Below, one piece after another: positions 23,301 through 33,963 of a DNA stretch of 64,000 nt. The stretch covers positions 6,028,001 through 6,092,000 of the forward strand of contig OY997588.1 of the NCBI GenBank assembly GCA_963921825.1. The letters run 5' to 3'. The notes beneath the pieces were generated by a model, which did no database searches, was not told the DNA's origin, and was given only the letters and a program-made list of their open reading frames with translations. Made by a program: the position numbers and the translations under genes. Within the stretch, counting starts at the first letter, position 1. The number at the start of each line of letters is the position of its first letter. Source of the stretch: Erodium maritimum (Eukaryota > Streptophyta > Magnoliopsida > Geraniales > Geraniaceae).

Positions 23301-23798
23301 TCCCACTATCCTTTTCTGCCACTTGTTGATTTTGGTCGGAATCGACCCACTGAATCTGACGACCTCTACTGCTTGGTGGAGTCGAATCGACCTTTGATTT
23401 GATGTGTCGAATCCGACCCTCCACTACAGATGCTCTTAGAGCAAAAACTTTGTGTACATGCATAGAGATTCAATGGATTTGCATTGCTCACTTCTAGTTA
23501 GCATAGAGACTATACATACAAAATGGGGAACTTGAAACTCAACCTCAATTTCCTTCAAAACCCAATAACCAAACAAAACTCAAAAGAGCCCCAAAAAACA
23601 TAAACACAACCAGATCTAGATCTGCTCATTCATGATTGAAAAATGGCCATAAAGATCAAAACAAGCAACCCAACTCTGAACAGTCTCTGAAGAAACATTA
23701 CTTGCAGAATAGAACCAAACAAGTGTTGTCTTTTTACCTGAAAACAAGTTGGAGGAAGCATGGGCACACTTCGCAGGTTGTCCGAAGCAATTCCCCAT
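20381..23798 (-). CDS. Receptor-like cytoplasmic kinase, RLCK-VII / PBL (APK1-like)
   Basis: Six exons on the minus strand (23738-23798, 22739-23058, 22518-22653, 21786-21922, 21556-21679, 20381-20784) encode 393 residues in consistent phase. The N-terminus MGNCFGQP carries the N-myristoylation Gly2 and a likely palmitoylated Cys4, so plasma-membrane attachment is expected. Kinase motifs are intact: [17 protein letters not shown], the [15 protein letters not shown] hinge, [53 protein letters not shown], and DPKNRPTM. The activation loop and [13 protein letters not shown] insert fit the PBL9/PBL11/APK1 branch, which relays signals from surface receptor kinases in immunity and development. Introns carry MITEs (about 20970-21455 and 23230-23435). 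Confidence 0.94.
20970..21455. mobile_element. Diverged member of the ~390-bp TIR family in an RLCK intron
   Basis: The right end, TGCAGTCACCCCT (complement AGGGGTGACTGCA), and the internal pair AAAATGACGAATTTACCC / GGGTGAAATCGTCATTTTAA match the elements at 7912-9490 and 29494-29884. The left end is worn, and about 200 bases of unrelated AT-rich sequence sit in the middle. It lies in the last intron of the kinase gene. Boundaries are approximate. Confidence 0.6.
23227..23438. mobile_element. Tourist-like MITE (PIF/Harbinger) with TTA target duplication
   Basis: The element occupies 23230-23435 in the first intron of the RLCK gene and is flanked by TTA on both sides. The ends are GAGCACCTGCAGTGG and CCACTACAGATGCTC, an imperfect inverted pair closely like the termini of the Harbinger element at 41229-43099. 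It is 206 bp with no coding sequence. Confidence 0.85.
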
Positions 23799-26700
23799 GA
23801 CAGAGACTGAGCCAAAGATCAAAACTCAACCACTGAATCGAAGATACAGAGACCCTTTTAAGTGGGTAGGCGAGAAGAAAGTAAAAGGCTCCTCCTCGAT
23901 GAGGAAGCAGCCACAAGTCAACGGAGGAAACCTCCATGGAATCGCAACTGTTTCGGTCCCACCTCGTCTCGTGCTTAATTTATTGGGGCATTGACCACAA
24001 CCACATTCATTGACTGAATCAAAACCCCTGAAACCTTATCCAGGTCTGTACTCGATTCGGTCATGGATCTCTGTTTCACACTACACGAGAACGATTCATG
24101 ATTCAATATGGTCGCTTGCTTGCTACCTTAAATTTGTCACCTACAGACAAAACAGATAATATAATTTACAGAAAAAGAGAGAGAATTAGGTCATGGGTTT
24201 GACTGTGAAGCGAGCTAATTTTGACCGCCACCACAGACCCACCTTTAAAAACGGTGTAAAGCTCACTGGGTTTCTTCTATAAATAAGCATCGATGAGTTT
24301 AGTGTTTATCTCGTGCTTGATTTCGGAAGCAAAACATTTATAATCAATTTCTGTGACTCTGGCTTGATAGGGATGGGGAAGAAAAGCCGTGTGAATCACC
24401 ACAGCAACTAGAGGAAGCATATTAATTAGTTAGTTAACATGACTAAAAAGTCATAAGAAGTACCAAAAATTAATGCCATAACGTTAATGACTGTCCTTTA
24501 CATCATCAAAAAATTAAATTTTCATAAAGTAGTATTTCACCATATAATATACATACAGTTTGTTTAGTTGTCATCATATTTATTATAGTTTAAAGTGGGT
24601 GGGAAGGTATAATTGCATCAATTTGATGTACGGTAAGAATATTCTTTTTAAGCATGAGAGATAACCAGGAAGGTTAGAGATTGTTTATAGCATAATTCTG
24701 TTTTCTTTTGTGAGCATAATGATAGTTTATCTCTATTAAAAAAGTAAGAACATACAGAAGGATTAGAATTAGATTTGGATAGTAGCAGTTCTGAAACGCT
24801 AACAAGAAACATTGTTTTGTATTACAGCTTTAAAATGTTACAGTGAAACACATTATATAAACATACACAATATGAATATTCTAAATGTAAGCTTAGGGAA
24901 TCTAACCCCATGAATATGATTGTGTACATCTGACTCTTCTCGTGGCTCAACCCAAAACATCCGAAGAGGTCTCTACGAGAAAGAGGAGTAGGATCAAAGA
25001 ACGGTAAATTGGTGCGACCCAAGAAAAAACGGCATCGCCCGTACCGCCTTCACCATCACTCATCCTTGTTGTATCTATCGATCATATCCTCCAAACCACG
25101 AGCGTGTATGCCATAAACTAATTCCTTAGAGACTGTGATCACGCTCCATTCCCCTAGAGTGGTTGGTCTCGGTTTTATTATGGCCGGACCCCTCCTAACC
25201 CGGGCCATTGAGAAAAGGATCGATTGATTCCCACTACGAACAACGACTCCCTAGTATCTGGTTCTTCTGGGACGAAGATCCAAGTCCGCAATCCAAGCAG
25301 TTTGGACTACACGGATGATATCGAGGACGATGGCCTCAATGGGGAAGGAGCGAGGCACGGTGAGTTGCCTCATGGGTCGTCATGATTTACTGAGGGAACC
25401 TCGGGGTGTCTACGAGGAGTCATACCCCACCCCATGCAAATCAGACACCATTTGATTATCAGACTCCTCCTTTCCCTGACATACTCTTTGATCGCCTGTT
25501 ACGACATAACAATATCAGTCAAGTTGAGACGGAAAATTCCTCAAGGATTCTCATAGCTCAGCACAATTGGAATAGGGAACCACCCTTTAACATCTCCTTA
25601 GGTCTAACTGGGTATTTAAGTATAGGTTCATTGTTTCGACTGTCACTGAAACTATATCTCTTCCTATCAATTCAATTCCACTTTTATACGGTCTTTGCGA
25701 CCTTTTTACTTCCATATTAATATAAAATGTTTCGTTCGAGTATTAATAAATTAATATGAGGATAATGAGATTGTATAACATTTTATATTATATATCGTTT
25801 TTGAGATTATGATTCAAAATTACTTAAATAAATTATTTAATCGGTTTTTTGTTTAACTTATATGCAATGTCATCAACCGCATCTAAAATTTGATCATCGG
25901 TCTGTTCGTTGATTTGACTTTCTTCACATCATTTACAAATTATGTCAAGTTTATTGATTTTTGTTAATATTCAGTCAATGATATTTTAGTACTTATGGCT
26001 TCAAACGGGATTATATAGTGTGAGCGAGTCTTGTAAAAAAGTCAATCTAACTTTATGTTGGGAACTCAATGGTCCTACGAGATTGTTTAGCATATCTAGC
26101 CAGTTTGATTGTTGTCTAATAGTACCCGGGTCAGTCCGACTTTAACTCCCTTATCGCCCAATCCACCAATAGCGTGGCGGTGGGCCATGTACTCTATCAA
26201 CCTCATACTCTGCACTAAAGGACCTTGACCTCCTATCTCGTTCAGATTTCATATTGATTAGTGTCTTCGACAAGAAAAGCTAGACTCCTCCATCCCTCAT
26301 CCTTTCAGTCATTCCTTAATCCTCCGGCCGGTCAACCTCTACAATAGACCTTTCGCCGAGGTTTGTTGTATCATCTTTACAAACCCTTTACGATGCATTG
26401 GCCCTCCCGAGAAGTAAGATTGTATCCATTGGCCCCTAATTCAATGTCGAGTCCTCTCTTACCACAGTGTCGTTCTAGATACCCCGCCAAAAGCTTCAGG
26501 TACAATGTTAATCGTCAGTCTCAAACCCGGTCCCCTGCACAGGTTGTAGTGTTCCTTAGAACATCCACAATGGTGGTTGAATTTGGTAGGGTCAAATAGA
26601 TCACGATATATGATCGATTCTCGGTTGTGTCATAGTGGAGATCGATTATGACAAGAATCTCGAATAGTCCGAAAGGAAAAAATTGAACCACATCAAATTT

Positions 26701-27156
26701 ATAAGTCAACATAGTTGGAGACAGAAAAAACAGGTCGAAAGATAAAACATCACATTTTCGTTATTTTTTGATCAATTCTATCACATAAATCCATCCGAAC
26801 CGGTTGGTTAAATCTGCGTTTTTTTGGTCTTAATTTTGGGTATCTGGGTAGTCTATGTAGAATGGCCCAATTATCTCAGCCGTTTTGAAAACCGGCCCAA
26901 CGCTCTCCTCTTCAATTGATACTTAGACATGAGCCCAACCAAGGCCTTGTGATTCAGATTGATCTCGTTTTGACAAGAAGGACCCAATAAAACTAATTAT
27001 TTCCCATTAAAAAAAAATAGCACATAACAAAAGCAGAGGATTCAGGAGTGTAGGAGTGCGACTCAGCTACCCTGCACTTGTTTGTCTTGAGAAGAAAGAA
27101 AGCTTCGACTATTTCACAGAGAGAGATAGCAAGAGAGAGCTTCGAAGAAGAAGAAG
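23799..27156. other. Intergenic region between divergent RLCK and PAG1 genes
   Basis: The first few hundred bases are the RLCK upstream region. From about 24450 to 26800 I recognise no gene. Parts with even base composition (25025-25450 and 26080-26560) look like decayed mobile-element or pseudogene sequence but carry no motif I can name. The last 340 bases are the PAG1 promoter: GGCCCAA-type site II elements cluster at about 26864-26990 and a CT/GA-rich leader leads to the ATG. Confidence 0.45.
26864..26945. promoter_or_regulatory. Cluster of site II (TGGGC[CT]-type) elements upstream of PAG1
   Basis: GGCCCAA, CGGCCCAAC and AGCCCAACC occur within about 80 bases, roughly 220-290 bases before the start codon. 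Site II elements of this kind are common in plant housekeeping gene promoters, which fits a proteasome subunit. Function is inferred from consensus. Confidence 0.5.
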
Positions 27157-30100
27157 ATGAGTAGCATTGGAACCGGTTACGATCTGTCCGTCACCACCTT
27201 CTCTCCCGACGGCCGTGTTTTCCAGATCGAATACGCCTCCAAAGCCGTCGACAACAGCGGGTCTGTTCCTTCTTCACTCCTCCATTGCGATTCCCCAAAA
27301 ATTTCATGTTTGTTTCCCGAGAAAAATGTGTGAATACAGCTATTGCTTCTCTGATTTCATTCTGGGAAACGTCGCAATTACATTTACTTTACCTTTAACA
27401 TGTTCAGATTGAACGAGGGTTTTTAATTATATTTTGTATCGTTTTGTATATCTGCAGTACTGCTATCGGCATCAAGTGCAAAGATGGGATCGTTTTGGTA
27501 TGGTTTCTCTAATTTTAGTTTTTTGGTTATGTTCTAGGGACTGTTGATGTAGAATTATATGTTTGTGTTCTGTGTTGATTTAGGGTGTGGAGAAGCTCAT
27601 AGCATCGAAGATGATGTTACCTGGTTCCAATAGGAGAATCCATTCTGTCCATAGTCATTCCGGCATGGTATTGTTCTTCTCCATAGTGCCTTCTGCTTGA
27701 GATTGAAAATTTCCAAGCTTTGCCCAATTTTTGGTTTGTGGTGTAATGATTTACACTGTTTTCCTTTAAAATTACATAGAGGCTGCAAAAGGAGCTCAAT
27801 TATATGGTTTATTGTTGTACAAGTTCTGCTACCCATTTTATAATTTGATAGCCTTTCGTTTTAGCTCTTCTATATGCTTAAGGGAACTATACATTTTTTT
27901 CATCTCACAACACGGAGGGAAAATAGTATTTGAATCTTGAACATGTAGTTGGTATGTGACTTTTCTAAGCTGCACTGCTCACATAAGATTTGTTTTTTGG
28001 GTTTTAAGCAGTGGCATATTGGTGAAAGTCTTAGATTTATGTCTGTCTTGACAAGCTTAGTTGAGCTGTAGACTGTATGGAGTAAGCATGGTGGTTGTTG
28101 TTTCTATCCTATTTTGATCCCTACTCGTGTAATTTAAAATAGATCTGCATCGTTTTTAGTATTTTACCTCTCTTTATTGTCCAAAGATGTGACCTTTGTT
28201 TAAGGGTTTACTCAGAACATGTATGACCTGTATAGCGTTTCTTCTTTTTGGAGCACTGATTTTTCCCATGGTTCTTAAAATATTAGGCTGTTGCTGGATT
28301 AGCTGCTGATGGGAGGCAGATTGTTGCACGAGCAAAGTCTGAAGCAACTAGCTATCAGAAGTTTGTTCTTTGACCATGCCTTATTGCTGCTTTTTTTTTC
28401 TTTGTACAAATATACTATTATATCTCTTTGCAACATTCAACTGACATGAAAACTCTCACCCTGATTGATATTATACTGAATATTATTGTAAGTTAAGTTT
28501 AGGTATTATTCATTTTAAACTATTGAGTTTGGCCAGCACCCAAGTGACCAAGTCCTAGGATAGAATCCTTTGTTTGTTTCTGAGCATACCCTAAAACATT
28601 CTGGTTATTTAGGCTGGAAACCATGGCATGTACATTTACTACTTACACCAACATCTTCTCATATAAGTGCTGAAGTCTTTTGACCTTTGTTTCTCAAATG
28701 CACACTGTGAATGTGGGGTTATCAGCAACACACTATCAACTTTCGATTGTCATCAAAAACACCCCGATCTGGTTTTTTTTTGTTCCAAAAAACTACTGAT
28801 AAATGAGAAAGGTGATAGTGTGTTCCTGATAAAACCATCACCTTTCCTGTGTAAATCCATGTGTTTTTGATTAATACGAAAGGTGACATTGTGTATGTAA
28901 ATAACCTTTTCCTTTATAACTATATTGTCTTTGTAAATCATTCTGATTCCATTTATACCTTTGTTTTATTTCTCATTTTTGTTAAATTAATGTTGTGTTT
29001 GTAGTGTGTACGGCGAATTGATTCCTGTGAAGGAACTTGCTAGCCGTGTTGCTAGTTATGTGCATTTATGCACACTCTACTGGTGGCTCAGGTGTGTAAA
29101 ATGCATCTTTAATTTTGTCACTAAAACTTCTTTTCACTGCATACTCCTATCTCTCCTTGTAAATCTAGGATCTTAAATTCTTAATATAATTGATGCTGCA
29201 GACCCTTTGGTTGTGGAGTTATTCTTGGAGGTTATGACAGAGAGGGCCCACAATTATACATGGTTGAACCTTCTGGCATCTCATATGTGAGTTTATTTTC
29301 CATCATCATGTTGCTTTCTCTTCGTGCATTTCTATATTGTGATATCCGTTCTTCAAATGTTGGTGACTCCATTCTTGATGTTTTTTAAATATTGTTACAG
29401 AGATACTTCGGAGCTGCAATTGGCAAGGGAAAACAGGCCGCTAAGACGTGAGTTATATACTGCTTGTTCCTTTACAACCTTACAATTGTTTTCAGGGATA
29501 ATTGCAAAAAAGTACCATGTGATATTCATTTTTTGCAACTTGTAGCCCTCTTCTTTGATAATTGCAACCTTAGTTTGTCCTTCCGTTGCAATTTGTATAA
29601 AATGACAATTTTACCCTTGCAATATATATATATATAAATTAATAAGTAAAGAATCCAAATTTTGGTATCCCTGAATTTTCTTCCTCTTTGTACCATACAA
29701 AGAGTAAGAAAAGGAATATGAAATTTTGGATTTTTTGTTCTGTAATTTTTTAATGTATAAGGGTAAAATAGTCATTTTAAAACAAATTTATACATGGTAA
29801 AACAAAAGGCAAGTTCATGGCACTTTTTTGCACTCTACAAGATGCAAAAAGTGAACACCTGAGTACTTATTTGCAAATATCCCTTGTTTGGCTAATTAGC
29901 TTGTGATACAAAAGAAGAAGAAAAAAGAGAGGATAGGATTAGGGGAAGAAGCTATTCAATCAAAAGTTGGAATTGCTTCAACTGAATATGTGAAGTCCTA
30001 TGGGGTTTAATGGCCCTATACGGAAGGCAATTCAGTTCCAAGAAACTAAAAAACTAGGGGAGGCCACCTAAGTTTACATGGAAAAAAGTATGTTAATGCA

Positions 30101-31050
30101 AGACTTATCGGAATATAGGGCTCTAGATAGGATTGAGTGGGAAGGGAGAATAGGAGTAGTGGGTGCAGCCAAATACTCGACTCTAAAATTACAAAGCTAA
30201 GCAATTTGAGCTTTATTAGGCTGACTAGTCTCTGGTGTGTCTTCTTATTATTTTAATGGCATGAACAGGGAAATTGAAAAGTTGAAGCTTTCTGAAATGA
30301 CTTGCCGGGAAGGGGCTATTGAAGTAGCCAAGATGTGAGTTTTTTTTTTTAATTTCCCTTATTTTTTTCGTATTGTTTTTCGCGAGGTTCACTACACTGC
30401 ACTACATGATTATATCAAAGATATTTAAGCCATCACTAGTATTCACTATTGATAGTTGAAAAATTAAAGTCCCTGAACAAGATGATGCTGTGCATATATA
30501 TTAGACTTATTAAATATTACGGATGCAAAGTGTACCCTTAGATTTGGCGATGGAATATATAGTTACGCACATTCTGTTTTTTTAAAAGATTAATTTGCTA
30601 AACATAAATGTATGGAGCGATTTGGCGATATTTGTAATGACAACTCTCATTCTTAGAATAATTTATTTCCTTCATTTTTCTCTTGCAGCATCTACAAAGT
30701 GCATGACGAGGCAAAGGACAAGGCATTTGAGTTGGAATTGAGCTGGGTGTGTGAAGAGTCCAAGAGACTGCATCAGAAGGTAGATTTTTGACCTATGATT
30801 CTCAAGAGTAAATACATAAACATGGTGGTTTCAAGACCTGTGATTCTTTACGGCTCTTCAAGCCTACTCGTCTTCACTTTTGTGCTATTCTCTGCCTCCA
30901 AATTTGACATTTATTATTTATTATCTCTTTAGTATCTGTCTATCTTAATAATATCTTTTGCAACCTTTTCAATTTCAGGTTCCAGAAGATATTCTGGAGG
31001 AAGCCAAGGCTGCAGCTAGGACAGCATTGGAAGAAATGGACGCTGATTAA
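27157..31050 (+). CDS. PAG1: 20S proteasome subunit alpha type-3 (alpha7, PAG1)
   Basis: Ten exons can be read: 27157-27260, 27458-27497, 27584-27667, 28287-28360, 29005-29091, 29202-29286, 29401-29447, 30269-30334, 30689-30779 and 30979-31050. They total 750 nt and 249 residues, the same length as Arabidopsis PAG1. The protein begins [20 protein letters not shown] and [17 protein letters not shown], the proteasome alpha-subunit signature, and continues with [36 protein letters not shown] and [20 protein letters not shown], ending EEMDAD. It is a structural, non-catalytic subunit of the alpha ring that gates the 20S core in cytosol and nucleus. Intron 7 contains the inverted-repeat element at 29494-29884. 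All phases match, so the gene looks functional. Confidence 0.97.
29494..29884. mobile_element. ~391-bp TIR element in PAG1 intron 7
   Basis: The ends AGGGATAATTGCAAAAAAGT and TTGCAAATATCCCT form an inverted repeat. Inner matched pairs include AAAATGACAATTTTACCC with GGGTAAAATAGTCATTTTAA. No coding capacity. The target duplication is imperfect (TTGTTTTC against TTGTTTGGC), suggesting an older insertion. Its sequence and size match the outer element at 7912-9490, so this is the best-preserved uninterrupted copy here. Confidence 0.8.
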
Positions 31051-32265
31051 TATTTAACATTCTGAATTTGCTCTAAGAAGTAAGAACTATGTGTAAACTT
31101 GGAGATTTGTATCGTGATTTAGCTTCTGATTTTCACCATCCATCATTCTCTGTATTTCTGAGCTTTAGGGCATGGATTAAAAGTTGAGATTTCTGGTAAA
31201 TCAACATCTCCAGAACCGTTCTCTTCTCTTCATTGATTTTCCTCTATCCACGATAAATATCGTGTTGAATAGTAAATGTTTACTATTTAGCTCAACTTAA
31301 TGGTACTGAGTGGACTAAACGCATTTTTAAGGGACAGATCCGTGTACTCGAAACTTCGTTCTCTTGATTGTCAAAATTCAACGTTGATGTGAAGTGCGTC
31401 AAAATTCATCGGATTAACATTTTGGAATATACTAAGAATATTCTTAGATTATTTCTTTATATATTCTTTAGATTATACCTATCTTGCCTCCTTATTTGAG
31501 GGAGCTCAAATATAATGAGTTCTTCATTTCTATTTTACTTATTTCATAATACAAAATTTGTTTGATTTTTTATTCTTATCCCCAAAGGCGCTGCCACGAC
31601 TCGTTGCCACGACAGGTCGTGTCAAGGGGCGTGTCAGGGGGTCGTTGCAGCATCCTGCAACGGCTAGTCGGTGATCCAGTGGGAAGTCGACACGTGTCGG
31701 CGCCGATTAAAAAAAACAAATTTTTTTCCATAAATACAGATTCACCCCACTTGTTCAGTGGGGTCATGTCATGGAGTCGATGGCATGCACCCATAGGAAG
31801 GTTAGATGTCTCATGGGCACGTGTGCAACCTCAGATCCGCGAGTAGTACAAGCGACCGCAAGAAAGCCCACAATTCCCTTCCTCTCTCCCGAGTCGTATG
31901 AAAAAAAACTCACGACTCCGTCATCTAGAGGTTTCGCTACCACATCTGGCATCCGCTATAGCTTTGCCAGCTAGTTAACCAACGACTTCCGGTGAAACGT
32001 CATGTTGATCAGGACCCGAGCGGACACTACATAAGCAAAGTTTATCCCCTTCCCGTATAACTTCGTTGGGGCTACCAGGACCTCCCAATTTGTAAGACCC
32101 CTTATGCGATTAGCAAGGTCTTCCACCCTCATCGACCTATCACTCAAAGAACTCGAGACTCCACCCGACTTCCAACCCTTCCCTATGATGGTCTCCCCAT
32201 ATGACCCTGACCAAGATCCGACAATACACCCCGAGCTAACTTCGGGTCAAATTTGATCATGAACG
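31051..32265. other. PAG1 3' UTR, Harbinger-like fragment and unrecognised DNA
   Basis: About 31051-31230 is PAG1 3' UTR. 31588-31760 is related to the Harbinger element (listed separately). 31860-32265 has even base composition and resembles decayed coding or mobile-element DNA, but I could not assign it. It continues on the far side of the hAT-like insertion at 32266-33081. Confidence 0.4.
31588..31760. mobile_element. Fragment related to the terminal region of the PIF/Harbinger element
   Basis: CAACGGCTAGTCGG, GTCGTTGC, repeated CGTGTC words, and CATAAATACAGATTCACCCC correspond, in reverse orientation, to the promoter-side end of the element at 41229-43099 (which has CCGACTAGCCGTTG and CTGAATTTATAG). 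No transposase sequence is nearby, so this is a truncated or non-autonomous relative. Edges are approximate. Confidence 0.55.
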
Positions 32266-33089
32266 TAGGGATGACAATGGGCCGGGTCTGGGCCGGGTTT
32301 CGTGATATCCGTACCCAGTCCGATTTTTCTACCTATGGCCCGAGCCCGTTTGGGACCCGATAGAGGCCCGTTTGTGACCCGGCCTGCTTGTGGTCCGAAT
32401 GGGTCGGGTATTACCCTACCCGCCCAATATAAGAGTTGTATTTTTTTTCCTTCCAGGACACCATAGTTTTATTTCACTACTCAATTTAATTGACAAATCA
32501 TGTATATATGATGCGTAAAAGTTTCATATATTTATATGAAACATACAATCTCATCATCTCGGACAAGTAAAACAAGTAACATCAAACCAAAACTAATCAC
32601 TTCCAAATTTTTTATTCTGATGACTAATAAACCAAAATCAAATCTAGTTATCCATACATAATTAATCAAGTCTCCTCTCTTTCTCATTTCCAATCATCAA
32701 AGTTCAAGTATTCACATCCACCATGGTATTTTCATGAATCAAAACAAGAAATATTAAGATATAAAAATAATTTTAACAATAAATTAGCTTGTATGTCATT
32801 AAAATATTTATAATATACCTCATCCTCTTCATCACAATCAAAGAGTAGAAACAGATATATAGGGTAGAAACGTAAAAATTAACAGATAAATTTAGTTTTT
32901 TTTTTTATTTAGTAACCTATTGGGTCGGGTAGTACCAAACCCGAACCCGGCTCGGGCCCGGTTAAAAACCCGATCAAACTAACCCAGTCCGGCCTGTTCG
33001 TACAATGGGCTGGGTCTGGCCCAATTTTTCGGGTCGGGCAAGTCGGGTCCCCATCGGGTTCGGGTATCATTGCCATCCCTACATGAACG
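32258..33089. mobile_element. hAT-like MITE with perfect 8-bp target duplication
   Basis: An 816-bp element (32266-33081) is flanked by CATGAACG at 32258-32265 and 33082-33089. The ends TAGGGATGACAATGGGCCGG and ...CATTGCCATCCCTA are inverted repeats. The subterminal 130-180 bases on each side are full of GGGTCGGG / CCCGACCC-like words, while the core is AT-rich. No transposase is encoded. An 8-bp TSD with TAGGG termini fits the hAT superfamily. Confidence 0.88.
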
Positions 33090-33963
33090 TCGTGCTCCTC
33101 CGTCGCTAAATTTTGGAAGAGACCTCGTGGGTTGACTACCCCCCTCCCCCAACGAAACCCTCGATGTCACTGACCAGCCCAAAGGCGTTGTTATCCGCTA
33201 CAATATTTGTCCCACCGTCCATTTCCGATCCTTTACAGGTTCCTCGCTCCCCGATTGTGGGAGCCACTTCCGATCACCACCCATGTCATGCATGGCATCG
33301 ACACAAGTGGTGACCCCACAAACCCCGAAAAGTATCCTCACCATCGGTTGCAATAGAGCTATTCAAGTCATTCTCAGTGTCCGTCGTACCAATGAACCTC
33401 GATGCGATCCTACGATGAAACCTTACCGAATTGCTCTTGTTCTCGAAGAAGACATGCGACAGAGAGTCGTCCTTCGTTAGAAAAAAAAATGACCATCCCA
33501 CCAAAGAGAACAGGGGTCGACATTGTTGTAAGAAAGGACCCACTATCGCCACCATCGCTCAAAAAGAAGAAGGGGGATAAAACCATACTAGGAATCCTAA
33601 ATAGAGATGAACAAGTACCTTTCGTTACATAGAACACAACATAGAAAAAAAGAAGTAAATAGAACCTACAGAATAATACATACGGACCATTTCATTTCTA
33701 ATTTAATTTAAAAACCGTTAATGAGAACCGAACTAGTGTACTTAAAATTGGATCGGTTAAGAACAGTGGTTACATTACGTGCGGAAGACCAAGACCAAGA
33801 GCGGGCTGTGCGTGGGCCCAGCGGCCAGCTCCTCATCCCCAGCCGTTCCTTTCTCATACTATATATACTCACTCGCCCCATCGCTCGCACACCACAAGCT
33901 CATTTTCTCAGATCGGACCTCCATTTCTCTTCTCCATTTTCCCTCTCCCCAAACGCACCCCTA
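33090..33963. other. Unrecognised DNA and calmodulin promoter/leader
   Basis: 33090-33640 continues the sequence interrupted by the hAT-like element and has no recognisable protein in any frame. From about 33770 the calmodulin promoter and 5' UTR begin: GGGCCCAGC near 33817, a TATATATA motif at 33860-33867, and a CT-rich leader running to the ATG at 33964. Confidence 0.5.
33860..33867 (+). promoter_or_regulatory. TATA box of the calmodulin gene
   Basis: TATATATA about 100 bases before the ATG, followed by a pyrimidine-rich leader; spacing fits a leader of roughly 70 bases. Positional inference. Confidence 0.6.

Noticed and set aside
33090-33640. Possible small gene in the even-composition stretch upstream of calmodulin
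   Set aside because: Short frames open on both strands give no recognised protein, and the sequence is continuous with unassigned DNA on the other side of the hAT-like insertion.
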